A DNA stretch of 64,000 bases from Streptomyces angustmyceticus (GTDB taxonomy: Bacteria > Actinomycetota > Actinomycetes > Streptomycetales > Streptomycetaceae), in NCBI RefSeq assembly GCF_019933235.1, contig NZ_CP082945.1:2728001-2792000 (forward strand), in the 5' to 3' direction. Position 1 is the stretch's first letter. Each line of letters starts with the position of its first letter. Position numbers and translations under genes: made by a program. Positions 1 through 8,633 of the stretch are shown in pieces. Under the pieces are notes generated by a model, which searched no databases, was not told the DNA's origin, and was given only the letters and a program-made list of their open reading frames with translations.

Positions 1-723
1 GCTGAAGGTCTGGTACCGCTTGTAGAGGTCCATGGCCTTGGCGACCTTGGGGTCGCCGAGGTTGGAGACCCACCTGCCGCCCTGTTTCTTCACCAGGTCG
101 GCGCCGGTGCCGATGGTCAGGCCGTCGAAGAAGTACCAGTTCTGGCCGGGGAGGTACAGCGGCTCGGCGTCGGTCTTCTTCTTGATGGCGTCGAAGGCCC
201 TGAAGAGCTCGGCGCGCGTCGCCGGGGTGCCCTTGAGGCCAGCCTGCCGCCAGATCCTCTTGTTGTACATCACCACGCGGTTTCCGGCGTACCACGGCAG
301 CGCGTACTGCTTCCCGTCCACGAGCGCGGCCTTGTTGAAGGCGTCGTTCCAGTCGGCGCCGATCTCCTTCTTCAGGTCGCCGAGGTCGGCCAACGCGCCC
401 GCTTCGGCGTAGGCGGCGGTCTGGGTGTTGCCGATTTCGACGACGTCCGGCGGGCTGTCCTCGGAGAGGGCGGTGCTCAGCTTCTGCTGGATGCCGTTCC
501 ACTGCTGGACCTTGAACTCGACGGTGGCGCCGGTCTTCTTCGCGAACTGCGCGGAGACCTGTTTGGTCCACTGCGCCGGGTTGGAACCGCTCATCACCCA
601 AACGGTCAGCTTCTGTCCCTTGAAGCCGTCCGCGCCCGTCGTGCCGCCGTCGCCGGACCCGCAGGCAGCGACACTCACCAGCATTCCCGCGGCGGCCGTA
701 GCCGCCATGAGCCCACGCTTCAT
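1..723 (-). CDS. dasA: Extracellular sugar-binding lipoprotein DasA (3' part missing)
   Basis: Substrate-binding lipoprotein of a carbohydrate ABC importer. In Streptomyces DasA binds N,N'-diacetylchitobiose outside the membrane for the DasABC transporter. Only the first 241 codons are present; the C-terminus runs off the window. The start ATG at 723 follows a GGGGGAG ribosome binding site. The N-terminus is a short signal peptide with a lipobox-like LVSVAAC (predicted lipidated Cys about residue 21), then the family 1 solute-binding fold with KLTVWVMSGSN and later YALPWYAGNRVVMYNK. It diverges from dasR across two DasR-type operators, the classical das arrangement. Identification rests on the dasR neighbour and on resemblance to DasA. 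Other chito-oligosaccharide or sugar binders of the same family cannot be excluded. Confidence 0.85.
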   Translation of the reverse strand, partial: MKRGLMAATAAAGMLVSVAACGSGDGGTTGADGFKGQKLTVWVMSGSNPAQWTKQVSAQFAKKTGATVEFKVQQWNGIQQKLSTALSEDSPPDVVEIGNTQTAAYAEAGALADLGDLKKEIGADWNDAFNKAALVDGKQYALPWYAGNRVVMYNKRIWRQAGLKGTPATRAELFRAFDAIKKKTDAEPLYLPGQNWYFFDGLTIGTGADLVKKQGGRWVSNLGDPKVAKAMDLYKRYQTFS

Positions 724-757
724 TGCGCTCTCCCCCTAGAGGCCGGGTGTGGTCTTT

Positions 758-773
758 AATGGTTTAGACCAGT
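758..773. promoter_or_regulatory. DasR operator (dre site) 1
   Basis: The sequence AATGGTTTAGACCAGT matches the DasR consensus ACTGGTCTAGACCAGT at 14 of 16 positions. It lies 35 bp upstream of the dasA start, where DasR would repress dasA until glucosamine-6-phosphate or a related effector releases it. The site is seen directly; the function is inferred from the known DasR regulon. Confidence 0.85.
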
Positions 774-781
774 TCCCGCAG

Positions 782-797
782 CTTGGCCTAGACCTTT
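782..797. promoter_or_regulatory. Weaker second DasR operator (dre site) 2
   Basis: CTTGGCCTAGACCTTT keeps the core CCTAGACC and matches the consensus at 11 of 16 positions, 24 bp (centre to centre) from the first site. A possible dasR -10 box, TATAAG at 814-819, lies just downstream, so this site could overlap the dasR promoter and mediate autoregulation. Confidence 0.55.
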
Positions 798-965
798 AGG
801 GGTGTCAAGGGTGTATAAGAGTCGCTGTCAGGTCCGTTACCTGACCGACATCCGGCGAGCGGGGACCGGCGAGGCAGCGCGGGAAACCCACCCGTGCCAC
901 GATGTGAGCCGCTACGGACGGAGGAGCCGGTGACGGCAGCACCACAGGAGTCGGAGAGGCGGGTC

Positions 966-1727
966 ATGGAGACGGACGGGGGCAACGGTGCCGAGCACGG
1001 CGGCGGCACGCGGACCGCGCGGGTACCCAAGTACTACCGCCTCAAGCGGCACTTGCTGGAGATCACCGAGACCCTGCCGCCCGGCACCCCGGTCCCGCCC
1101 GAGCGCACCCTCGCCGCGGAGTTCGACACCTCGCGCACGACGGTGCGTCAGGCCCTGCAGGAGCTGGTCGTCGAGGGCCGGCTGGAGCGCATCCAGGGCA
1201 AGGGCACCTTCGTCGCCAAGCCCAAGGTGTCCCAGGCTCTGCAACTGACCTCCTACACGGAGGACATGCGGGCCCAGGGCCTGGAGCCGACCTCCCAGCT
1301 GCTGGACATCGGCTATGTCACCGCCGACGACCGGCTCGCCGGCCTGCTGGACATCGCCACCGGCGGCCGGGTGCTGCGCATCGAGCGGCTGCGGCTGGCC
1401 AGCGGCGAGCCGATGGCCATCGAGACCACCCACCTGTCGGCGAAGCGCTTCCCCGCGCTCCGCCGGAACCTCGTCAAGTACACGTCCCTCTACACCGCGC
1501 TGGCCGAGGTGTACGACGTCCGGCTGGCGGAGGCCGAGGAGACCATCGAGACCTCGCTGGCCACCCCGCGCGAGGCCGGCCTGCTGGGCACGGACGTCGG
1601 CCTGCCGATGCTGATGCTCTCCCGGCACTCGCTCGACGCGCAGGGGCAGCCGGTGGAGTGGGTGCGCTCGGTCTACCGGGGCGACCGCTACAAGTTCGTC
1701 GCCCGGCTGCGCCGCCCCGCGGACTGA
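966..1727 (+). CDS. dasR: GntR-family regulator DasR (HutC subfamily)
   Basis: Global regulator linking aminosugar metabolism with chitinases, development and antibiotic control in Streptomyces. The 253-residue product has an N-terminal winged helix (about residues 15-80, with [20 protein letters not shown] as the recognition region) and a C-terminal UTRA effector domain that binds phosphorylated aminosugars. Start chosen at ATG 966, giving METDGGN, because the length then equals the known protein (about 254 residues) and GGAG/GAGAGG lies upstream. An in-frame GTG at 894 would add 24 unlikely residues. Divergent from dasA, sharing the operator region. Confidence 0.95.
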   Translation: METDGGNGAEHGGGTRTARVPKYYRLKRHLLEITETLPPGTPVPPERTLAAEFDTSRTTVRQALQELVVEGRLERIQGKGTFVAKPKVSQALQLTSYTEDMRAQGLEPTSQLLDIGYVTADDRLAGLLDIATGGRVLRIERLRLASGEPMAIETTHLSAKRFPALRRNLVKYTSLYTALAEVYDVRLAEAEETIETSLATPREAGLLGTDVGLPMLMLSRHSLDAQGQPVEWVRSVYRGDRYKFVARLRRPAD

Positions 1728-1789
1728 TCCGCGGCCCGGAGCCGTCCGGGGGCCCGCACCCCCAGGGCCGCCCGGGGCCCGAGACCCGC

Positions 1790-1812
1790 CGCCCCGGGGC
1801 CACCCCGGGGCG
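1790..1812 (+). terminator. Probable dasR terminator hairpin
   Basis: CGCCCCGGGG and CCCCGGGGCG form a perfect 10-bp stem with a 3-nt loop, 63 bases after the dasR stop. There is no T-run, as is common in Streptomyces. Confidence 0.5.
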
Positions 1813-2000
1813 CGGCGCGTCCTCTCCCCCACCCCCCACCGCCCCAAAGCGGGAGGAAAGCGGCAATTGGCCGTCTACCGGGCTGTTCCCAGGTGGATTC
1901 TCCATACCGATATGCGGACAGCTAGTGACGCGCGCCACGCCCCTGCCATAGATTCCAGCCGATTAACCACAGGAGACCGCCAGGGGACGGAGCCACGGCC

Positions 2001-2261
2001 ATGACGCAGCCAGCCGCATCACCGGATCGCAGACAGGTGGTCACGCCCACGCGCGTGGTGGCCGGGGTCTGCCTGATCGCTCCGTTCGTCGCCATGCTCT
2101 GGGTCAGCTCGTACGCCAGGATCGAACCGAGGCTCATCGGGATCCCGTTCTTCTACTGGTACCAGATGGCGTGGGTAGTGATCTCGACGGCGCTCACCTC
2201 GCTCGCGTACAAGCTCGTCCAGCGTGAGCAGCGCGCCCGCAAGGGCGGTGCGGCCAAGTGA
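2001..2261 (+). CDS. DUF3311 small membrane protein
   Basis: An 86-residue protein with two predicted membrane helices (about residues 19-38 and 48-68, including IPFFYWYQMAWVV) and a basic C-terminal tail QREQRARKGG. DUF3311 proteins are regularly encoded just upstream of sodium:solute symporters of the MctP type and may be accessory subunits; their exact role is not established. Its stop codon overlaps the GTG start of the next gene, so the two are translationally coupled. Confidence 0.85.
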   Translation: MTQPAASPDRRQVVTPTRVVAGVCLIAPFVAMLWVSSYARIEPRLIGIPFFYWYQMAWVVISTALTSLAYKLVQREQRARKGGAAK

Positions 2262-3946
2262 CTGCCATCCCGACCACGACAGGCGCCTTCGAGGCGCTCG
2301 CCGCCTCCTCGACCAAGGGCATCAACGGCGTCGCCCTGGCCGTCTTCGTCTTCTTCTTCCTGGCCGTGACGGTCATGGGGTTCCTGGCCGCCCGCTGGCG
2401 CAAGGCCGAGCAGTCCGAGAACCTCGACGAATGGGGCCTGGGCGGGCGCAGCTTCGGCACCTGGATCACCTGGTTCCTGCTGGGCGGCGACCTCTACACC
2501 GCGTACACCTTCGTGGCCGTCCCGGCGGCGATCTACGCGGCGGGGGCGTCCGGCTTCTTCGCCGTGCCGTACACGATCCTGGTCTACCCGCTCATCTTCA
2601 CCTTCCTCCCCCGCCTGTGGTCGGTCTCGCACAAGCACGGCTACGTCACCACCTCCGACTTCGTGCGCGGCCGCTTCGGCTCCAAGGGCCTGTCGCTGGC
2701 GGTGGCGCTCACCGGCATCCTCGCCACGATGCCGTACATCGCGCTCCAGCTGGTCGGCATCCAGGCCGTCCTGGACGTGATGGGTATCGGCGGCGGCGAG
2801 CACACCAACTGGTTCGTCAAGGATCTGCCACTGCTGATCGCGTTCGCCGTGCTGGCCGCGTACACCTACTCCTCGGGGCTGCGGGCGCCGGCGCTGATCG
2901 CGTTCGTGAAGGACGGGCTGATCTACCTCGTCATCGCCGTGGCGATCATCTACATCCCCATCAAGCTGGGCGGTTTCGGCGAGATCTTCGACTCGGCCGG
3001 CAAGGCGCTCGCCCAGCCCGGCGCGGTGCCCGGCAAACCGCGCGGCGAGCTGGTCAGCGGCCCCAACGCGCAGTGGGCGTACGCGACGTTGGCACTCGGC
3101 TCGGCGCTGGCGCTCTTCATGTACCCGCACTCGATCACCGCGACGCTGTCCTCGCGCAGCCGCAACGTGATCCGCCGCAACACCACCATCCTGCCGCTGT
3201 ACTCCCTCATGCTGGGCCTGCTGGCGCTGCTCGGCTTCATGGCGGTCAAGGCCGGCACGGACATCCAGGGCAACCCGCAGCTGGCCATCCCGCAGCTCTT
3301 CGAGGACATGTTCCCGAGCTGGTTCTCCGGCGTGGCGTTCGCCGCGATCGGTATCGGCGCGCTGGTGCCCGCGGCCATCATGTCGATCGCCGCGGCCAAC
3401 CTCTTCACCCGCAACGTCTACAAGGACTTCCTCAAGCAGGACGCCACGCCCGAGCAGGAGCACAAGGTCGCCAAGCTCGTCTCGCTGCTGGTGAAGGTCG
3501 GCGCGCTGGTCTTCGTCCTCACCATGGACAAGACCGTGGCGATCAACTTCCAGCTGCTGGGCGGGATCTGGATCCTGCAGACCATGCCGTCCCTGGTCGG
3601 CGGGCTGTTCACCCGCTGGTTCCACCGCTGGGCGCTGCTGACCGGATGGGCGGTCGGCATGCTCTACGGCACGCTCGCGGCCTACGGCGTCGCCAGCCCG
3701 ACGCAGAAGCACTTCGGCGGCTCCAGCAAGGAGATCCCCGGCATCGGCGAAATCGGCTACATCGGCCTGACCGCCTTCGTCCTGAACGTCGTGGTCACGG
3801 TGATCCTGACCTTCGCCCTGAAGGCCGCCAAGGCCCCCGACGGCATCGACGAGACCAGCCCCGCCGACTACACCGCGGACGCCGGCGACGCGGGCGTCAC
3901 CGTCGAACTGCCGCCCGCCACGGAAAAGGCACCGGCCGGGCACTGA
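2258..3946 (+). CDS. Sodium:solute symporter, MctP-like monocarboxylate permease
   Basis: Secondary transporter of the SSS family, 562 residues with about 13 membrane helices. The N-terminal stretch LGGRSFGTWITWFLLGGD and GALVPAAIMSIAAANLFTRN are typical of the family, in which members close to MctP/MctC import pyruvate, acetate, propionate or lactate. The GTG start lies inside the stop region of the DUF3311 gene (GTGA overlap). The cytoplasmic C-terminal tail is rich in Asp, Ala and Thr. Substrate is inferred from family and from the DUF3311 partner; other carboxylates are possible. Confidence 0.85.
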   Translation: MTAIPTTTGAFEALAASSTKGINGVALAVFVFFFLAVTVMGFLAARWRKAEQSENLDEWGLGGRSFGTWITWFLLGGDLYTAYTFVAVPAAIYAAGASGFFAVPYTILVYPLIFTFLPRLWSVSHKHGYVTTSDFVRGRFGSKGLSLAVALTGILATMPYIALQLVGIQAVLDVMGIGGGEHTNWFVKDLPLLIAFAVLAAYTYSSGLRAPALIAFVKDGLIYLVIAVAIIYIPIKLGGFGEIFDSAGKALAQPGAVPGKPRGELVSGPNAQWAYATLALGSALALFMYPHSITATLSSRSRNVIRRNTTILPLYSLMLGLLALLGFMAVKAGTDIQGNPQLAIPQLFEDMFPSWFSGVAFAAIGIGALVPAAIMSIAAANLFTRNVYKDFLKQDATPEQEHKVAKLVSLLVKVGALVFVLTMDKTVAINFQLLGGIWILQTMPSLVGGLFTRWFHRWALLTGWAVGMLYGTLAAYGVASPTQKHFGGSSKEIPGIGEIGYIGLTAFVLNVVVTVILTFALKAAKAPDGIDETSPADYTADAGDAGVTVELPPATEKAPAGH

Positions 3947-3964
3947 ACCGGCTGCCGACCCTTC

Positions 3965-4002
3965 ACGGGCCGCCGCGAACCCTTCGGGGCGCGGCGGCCC
4001 GT
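3965..4002. terminator. Bidirectional terminator hairpin between convergent genes
   Basis: ACGGGCCGCCGCG and CGCGGCGGCCCGT form a perfect 13-bp stem with a 12-nt loop, between the ends of the symporter gene (+) and the Uma2-type gene (-). Confidence 0.8.
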
Positions 4003-4017
4003 GTCATGGTCCGGGGT

Positions 4018-4605
4018 TCAGCCCACCCAGTCCTTCAGCTGCTCGGTGTCCAGCGTGAGGCCCACCGGGTCCGGCAGGTGGAGCACCTTGCCGAACGGCG
4101 CGGTATGGACGGTCTCGTAGCGGCCGTCATCGGGTTCGCTGTAGAGCACCAGTTGGCAAGCCTGGCGGTCGATCAGCAGATAGAGCGGGATGCCGGTCCT
4201 CGCGTACGCCCGGGGCTTCTCCACCCGGTCACGCTGGTCGGTGTCCGAGTCGTGTGAGGTGACTTCGACGACCATGAGCACCGGGTCGGGGTCCGCCCAT
4301 TCACCCTGGCCCACGAAGGCATCGCACGGCACGAGCGAGGCGTCCGGGCGAAGGCGTCCCTTCCGGTAGGTCTCCGCCTTCAGGCCCTGATTCGGATCGA
4401 GGAAAAGCTCCGGCCTGTGCTGCATGCAGATGCGGAGCAACCACTGGATGATCCGACCGTGATCCCCGTCCGGCATGGGCTTGCTCTTGACCTTCCCGTC
4501 GATGAGTTCCAACCGCGCGCCTTCCTCCAGGCGGGCGAGTATCCGGGCGGCCTCTTCGAAGTGCTCGGTCTCCATGATGTGCGGACGGTCGGCGAGCGCG
4601 GTCAT
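4018..4605 (-). CDS. Uma2-family (DUF820) putative restriction endonuclease
   Basis: A 195-residue protein of the Uma2/DUF820 family, which has a PD-(D/E)xK nuclease-like fold. Visible family elements are RLELIDGKV near the N-terminus, RPDASLVPCDAF and VLMVVEVTSHDSD (the catalytic-type Glu lies in VVEV), then YARTGIPLYLLIDR. These genes are numerous in Streptomyces and their biological role is unclear. Start set at ATG 4605 because AAGGAGAAGG precedes it; the ORF is open 45 bases further upstream but without a better ribosome binding site. Confidence 0.8.
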   Translation of the reverse strand: MTALADRPHIMETEHFEEAARILARLEEGARLELIDGKVKSKPMPDGDHGRIIQWLLRICMQHRPELFLDPNQGLKAETYRKGRLRPDASLVPCDAFVGQGEWADPDPVLMVVEVTSHDSDTDQRDRVEKPRAYARTGIPLYLLIDRQACQLVLYSEPDDGRYETVHTAPFGKVLHLPDPVGLTLDTEQLKDWVG

Positions 4606-4697
4606 GAGGCCTTCTCCTTCTTCCACGGGACGGAACAGAGAACGTGCCACCGACGATAGCCCAGGCCACTGACAGCCACCCCGTGATCACTCACGAC

Positions 4698-4713
4698 ACA
4701 CTAGATATGGGGG
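4698..4713 (+). promoter_or_regulatory. NrdR-box-like site overlapping a probable nrdA -10 element
   Basis: ACACTAGATATGGGGG fits the NrdR box pattern acaCwAtATaTwGtgt at 12 of 16 positions. The embedded TAGATA (4702-4707) looks like a -10 box, which would start transcription just upstream of the riboswitch. A second, weaker half-site about 32 bp further (around 4733-4741) is possible. NrdR control of nrd operons is known in Streptomyces; here it is inferred from sequence only. Confidence 0.5.
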
Positions 4714-4739
4714 TGCGCACGAGGGGCCACCCCCACATG

Positions 4740-4880
4740 TATGCTCGTCCTCGCTGTCGCCGCAGGGGAATCCGGTGGGAATCCGGAACTGTCCCGCAAC
4801 GGTGAGGGAGCGCATTCGACCGGCCGGACACCGGCTTCGGCGTGCGCTCGTGTAGTCCGAGGACCTGCCGATGGTACGTC
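4740..4880 (+). ncRNA. Cobalamin (B12) riboswitch upstream of nrdAB
   Basis: The conserved aptamer segments appear in order: GGGGAATCCGGTG and GAATCCGG at 4767-4788, ACTG.CCCGCAACGG (about 4789-4803) and the B12 box AGTCCGAGGACCTGCC at 4854-4869. In S. coelicolor a B12 riboswitch represses the class Ia nrdABS operon when the B12-dependent class II enzyme can work. The position, about 180 bases before nrdA, and the downstream gene agree with that system. Confidence 0.93.
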
Positions 4881-5039
4881 CGCACCGCCATGGGTGCGGG
4901 CGTCGATACGTCCGGGCCCCGAGGGCTGGGCCGGTGGACGCCGCGCGGTGTGCCCGCGCACCCCTGAGCGTCATGGGGTGCCGCATGCGCGCGTGCGCCC
5001 GTCGCGTCCCTCCCTCCCGGCCCCCGCCGAGTGAGGGAG
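4880..5039 (+). promoter_or_regulatory. Riboswitch expression platform with ribosome-binding-site sequestering helix
   Basis: Downstream of the aptamer, CCGCACC (4880-4886) can pair with GGTGCGG (4893-4899). Nearer the gene, CTCCCTC (5010-5016) is perfectly complementary to GAGGGAG (5033-5039), which is the nrdA ribosome binding site. The pairing is seen in the sequence; a role in translational control is inference. Confidence 0.5.
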
Positions 5040-5047
5040 AGCATCAC

Positions 5048-7483
5048 GTGACCATCGCGCCAACGGAGCCCGCGTCGAACGCCGAGGTCGTGCCGCCCGC
5101 GGTGGCCACGCCCCCCGGTCCGGCCGACGGCGGACCGGGCGAGGACGGTCCGGGGGTCGCGCTGCTGCGCACCCTGACCGAGCTGACCGAGGACCTGACC
5201 GCGACCGACCCCGGCAAGGTGGCCGCCGCCGCCCTGCGCGGCCGGCACGCGGGCTCGGACGAGGCCGAACTGCGGTCGCTGGCCATCGACGCCGCGGCCG
5301 GTCTGATCGGTGACGAGCCGCAGTACTCCAAGCTCGCGGCGCGCCTGCTCACCCTCGCCATCGCGCAGGAGGCGGCCGGACAGGGCGCGGTCTCCTTCTC
5401 CGCCTCCGTCGCGGTCGGTCACCGCGAGGGCCTGATCGCGGACGAGACCGCGGAGTTCGTACGGGCGCACGCCGCCCGGCTGGACGCGCTGGTCGACCGG
5501 GCGCTCGCCGACGGCGCCGACGACCGTTTCGGGTACTTCGGGCTGCGGACGCTGCACTCGCGCTACCTGCTGCGCCACCCCACCACCCGTCAGGTAGTCG
5601 AGACCCCGCAGCACTTCCTGCTGCGGGTGGCCTGCGGTCTGGCGGAGGACCACAGCGAGCGCGCGCTGGACGACGTCGCCGAGCTGTACCGCCTCACCAG
5701 CTCGCTGTCGTACCTGCCCTCCTCCCCCACCCTGTTCAACTCCGGCACCCGCCACCCGCAGATGTCGTCCTGCTACCTGCTGGACTCGCCGCTGGACGAG
5801 CTGGACTCGATCTACGACCGTTACCACCAGGTCGCCCGGCTCTCGAAGCACGCGGGCGGCATCGGGCTGTCGTACTCCCGTATCCGCGCCCGCGGTTCGC
5901 TGATCCGCGGCACCAACGGGCACTCCAACGGCATCGTGCCGTTCCTGCGCACCCTGGACGCCTCGGTCGCGGCCGTGAACCAGGGCGGCCGGCGCAAGGG
6001 CGCCGCCTGTGTCTACCTGGAGACCTGGCACGCGGACATCGAGGAGTTCCTGGAGCTGCGCGACAACACCGGTGAGGAGGCCCGCCGGACGCACAACCTG
6101 AACATCGCCCACTGGATCCCGGACGAGTTCATGCGCCGGGTGGAGGCCGACGCCGACTGGTCGCTGTTCTCGCCGTCGGACGCCCCGGAGCTGGTGGACC
6201 TGTGGGGCGACGAGTTCGACGCCGCCTACCGCAGGCTGGAGGCCGAGGGCCGGGCGCTCAAGCAGATCCCCGCCCGGGTGCTGTACTCCCGGATGATGCG
6301 CACCCTGGCGCAGACCGGCAACGGCTGGATGACGTTCAAGGACGCCGCCAACCGCACCGCCAACCAGACCGCCGAGCGCGGCCAGGTCGTGCACTCCTCG
6401 AACCTGTGCACCGAGATCCTGGAGGTCACCAACGACGGGGAGACCGCGGTCTGCAACCTGGGGTCGGTCAACCTGGCCGCCCACCTCGGTGCCGACGGCG
6501 AGATGGACTGGGAGAAGCTGGACGCCACCGTCCGTACCGCCGTCACCTTCCTCGACCGCGTCGTGGACATCAACTTCTACCCGACCGAGCAGGCCGGGGC
6601 CTCCAACTCCCGCTGGCGCCCGGTCGGTCTGGGCCTGATGGGCCTGCAGGACGTCTTCTTCCGGCTGCGGCTGCCCTTCGACTCGCCCGAGGCGCGGGAG
6701 CTGTCGACCCGGATCTCCGAGCGGATCATGCTCGCCGCGTACGAGGCGTCGGCGGACCTGGCCGAGCGGCACGGCCCGCACCCGGCCTGGTCGGCGACCC
6801 GCACCGCCCGCGGGGTGCTGCACCCGGACCACTACCCGAACGCCGAGCCCCGCTGGGCCGACCGCTGGGCGGCGCTGCGCACCCGGATCGCCACCACCGG
6901 CATGCGCAACTCCCTGCTGCTGGCGATCGCGCCGACCGCGACCATCGCCTCCATCGCCGGCGTGTACGAGTGCATCGAGCCGCAGGTCTCCAACCTCTTC
7001 AAGCGCGAGACGCTCTCCGGCGAGTTCCTCCAGGTCAACGCCTATCTGATCGAGGAGCTCAAGGCGCTGGGGCTGTGGGACGCGCGGACCCGCGACGCCC
7101 TGCGCGAGGCCAACGGCTCGGTGCAGGACGCCGCGTGGATCCCCGAGGAGATCCGGGCGCTCTACCGCACGGCCTGGGAGATCCCGCAGCGCGCCCTGAT
7201 CGACATGGCCGCGGCCCGTACGCCCTATCTCGACCAGAGCCAGTCGCTGAACCTCTTCATGGCGTCGCCGACCATCGGCAAGCTCAGCTCGATGTACGCC
7301 TACGCCTGGAAGCGCGGCATCAAGACGACGTACTACCTGCGGTCGCGGCCGGCGACCCGGATCGCCCAGTCGGCCCGCGGCGCCGCGGCCGCCGCCCCCG
7401 CCCCCGTCCCGCAGCAGGCCACCGACCCCGAGGCGGTCGCCTGCTCCCTGGAAAACCCCGAGTCCTGCGAGGCATGCCAGTAA
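5048..7483 (+). CDS. nrdA: Ribonucleoside-diphosphate reductase class Ia, alpha subunit
   Basis: Catalytic subunit that reduces ribonucleotides to deoxyribonucleotides using a radical passed from NrdB. The 811-residue protein has the three active-site cysteines at C242 (SSCYLL), C454 (NLCTEI) and C469 (AVCNLG), and the C-terminal redox pair C807/C810 in ESCEACQ. The N-terminus shows no recognisable ATP-cone (no KRDG-type motif), so dATP overall-activity control may be absent. The GTG start at 5048 follows GAGGGAGAG; the reading frame is open far upstream, but only through the riboswitch. It overlaps nrdB by one base. Expression is predicted to respond to cobalamin and NrdR. Confidence 0.97.
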   Translation: MTIAPTEPASNAEVVPPAVATPPGPADGGPGEDGPGVALLRTLTELTEDLTATDPGKVAAAALRGRHAGSDEAELRSLAIDAAAGLIGDEPQYSKLAARLLTLAIAQEAAGQGAVSFSASVAVGHREGLIADETAEFVRAHAARLDALVDRALADGADDRFGYFGLRTLHSRYLLRHPTTRQVVETPQHFLLRVACGLAEDHSERALDDVAELYRLTSSLSYLPSSPTLFNSGTRHPQMSSCYLLDSPLDELDSIYDRYHQVARLSKHAGGIGLSYSRIRARGSLIRGTNGHSNGIVPFLRTLDASVAAVNQGGRRKGAACVYLETWHADIEEFLELRDNTGEEARRTHNLNIAHWIPDEFMRRVEADADWSLFSPSDAPELVDLWGDEFDAAYRRLEAEGRALKQIPARVLYSRMMRTLAQTGNGWMTFKDAANRTANQTAERGQVVHSSNLCTEILEVTNDGETAVCNLGSVNLAAHLGADGEMDWEKLDATVRTAVTFLDRVVDINFYPTEQAGASNSRWRPVGLGLMGLQDVFFRLRLPFDSPEARELSTRISERIMLAAYEASADLAERHGPHPAWSATRTARGVLHPDHYPNAEPRWADRWAALRTRIATTGMRNSLLLAIAPTATIASIAGVYECIEPQVSNLFKRETLSGEFLQVNAYLIEELKALGLWDARTRDALREANGSVQDAAWIPEEIRALYRTAWEIPQRALIDMAAARTPYLDQSQSLNLFMASPTIGKLSSMYAYAWKRGIKTTYYLRSRPATRIAQSARGAAAAAPAPVPQQATDPEAVACSLENPESCEACQ

Positions 7484-8535
7484 TGACTACCGAGAACGAC
7501 ACCGCGGCAGCCGCGCACACCGCCACCACCGGCGAGAAGAACCTGCTCGACCCGGGCTTCGAGCTGACGCTGCGCCCCATGCGGTACCCGGAGTTCTACG
7601 ACCGCTACCGCGACGCGATCAAGAACACCTGGACCGTGGAGGAGGTCGACCTCCACTCCGACGTCGCCGACCTCGCCAAGCTCTCGCCGGGCGAGCAGCA
7701 CATGATCGGCCGGCTGGTGGCGTTCTTCGCGACCGGCGACTCGATCGTCTCCAACAACCTGGTGCTGACGCTCTACAAGCACATCAACTCCCCCGAGGCG
7801 CGGCTCTACCTGAGCCGGCAGCTCTTCGAGGAGGCCGTGCACGTCCAGTTCTATCTGACGCTGCTGGACACCTACCTCCCCGACCCGGACGACCGTGCCG
7901 CGGCCTTCGCGGCCGTGGAGAACATCCCGTCCATCCGGGAGAAGGCCCAGTTCTGCTTCCGGTGGATGGACTCGGTCGAGAAGATCGACCGGCTGGAGTC
8001 CAAGGCGGACCGGCGCCGCTTCCTGCTGAACCTGATCTGCTTCGCGGCCTGCATCGAGGGGCTGTTCTTCTACGGCGCCTTCGCGTACGTGTACTGGTTC
8101 CGCTCGCGGGGCCTGCTGCACGGCCTGGCCACCGGCACCAACTGGGTGTTCCGCGACGAGTCCATGCACATGGAGTTCGCGTTCTCGGTGGTGGACACCG
8201 TCCGCGAGGAGGAGCCCGACCTCTTCGACGACAAGCTGGAGCAGCAGGTCACGGACATGCTCAAGGAGGCCGTCGAGGCGGAGCTGCAGTTCGGCCGCGA
8301 CCTGTGCGGTGACGGCCTGCCGGGCATGAACACCGACTCGATGCGCGAGTACCTGCAGTGCGTCGCCGACCAGCGGCTGCAGCGGCTCGGCTTCGCGCCG
8401 GTCTACGGCTCGGAGAACCCGTTCTCCTTCATGGAGCTGCAGAACGTCCAGGAGCTGACCAACTTCTTCGAGCGCCGGGCGTCCGCCTACCAGGTCGCCG
8501 TGGAGGGTTCGGTCTCCTTCGACGACGACTTCTAG
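7483..8535 (+). CDS. nrdB: Ribonucleoside-diphosphate reductase class Ia, beta subunit
   Basis: Ferritin-like radical-generating subunit, 350 residues. Metal ligands and radical site by analogy with E. coli NrdB are D86, E117, H120, tyrosyl radical Y124 (EAVHVQFY), E192 (CIEGLF), E226 and H229 (DESMH). The C-terminal tail SFDDDF is the usual docking peptide for the alpha subunit. The tyrosine is retained, so this is a tyrosyl-radical type. The ATG overlaps the nrdA stop (TAATG), indicating a tightly coupled operon. The nrdS regulator known from the S. coelicolor operon is not downstream here. Confidence 0.97.
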   Translation: MTTENDTAAAAHTATTGEKNLLDPGFELTLRPMRYPEFYDRYRDAIKNTWTVEEVDLHSDVADLAKLSPGEQHMIGRLVAFFATGDSIVSNNLVLTLYKHINSPEARLYLSRQLFEEAVHVQFYLTLLDTYLPDPDDRAAAFAAVENIPSIREKAQFCFRWMDSVEKIDRLESKADRRRFLLNLICFAACIEGLFFYGAFAYVYWFRSRGLLHGLATGTNWVFRDESMHMEFAFSVVDTVREEEPDLFDDKLEQQVTDMLKEAVEAELQFGRDLCGDGLPGMNTDSMREYLQCVADQRLQRLGFAPVYGSENPFSFMELQNVQELTNFFERRASAYQVAVEGSVSFDDDF

Positions 8536-8633
8536 AAGACGCGCCGCGACGCCCCTTCGTCCTCGCCGCCCGCTTTTTGTGAGCGTTCTGTTACCTCGGC
8601 AACCGGAGCCGGGCCCGCCACATCTACTCGGGC

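Noticed and set aside
4691..6832. A 713-codon minus-strand frame opposite nrdA and the riboswitch
   Set aside because: Antisense shadow of nrdA. It runs through the conserved riboswitch and lacks any recognisable domain.
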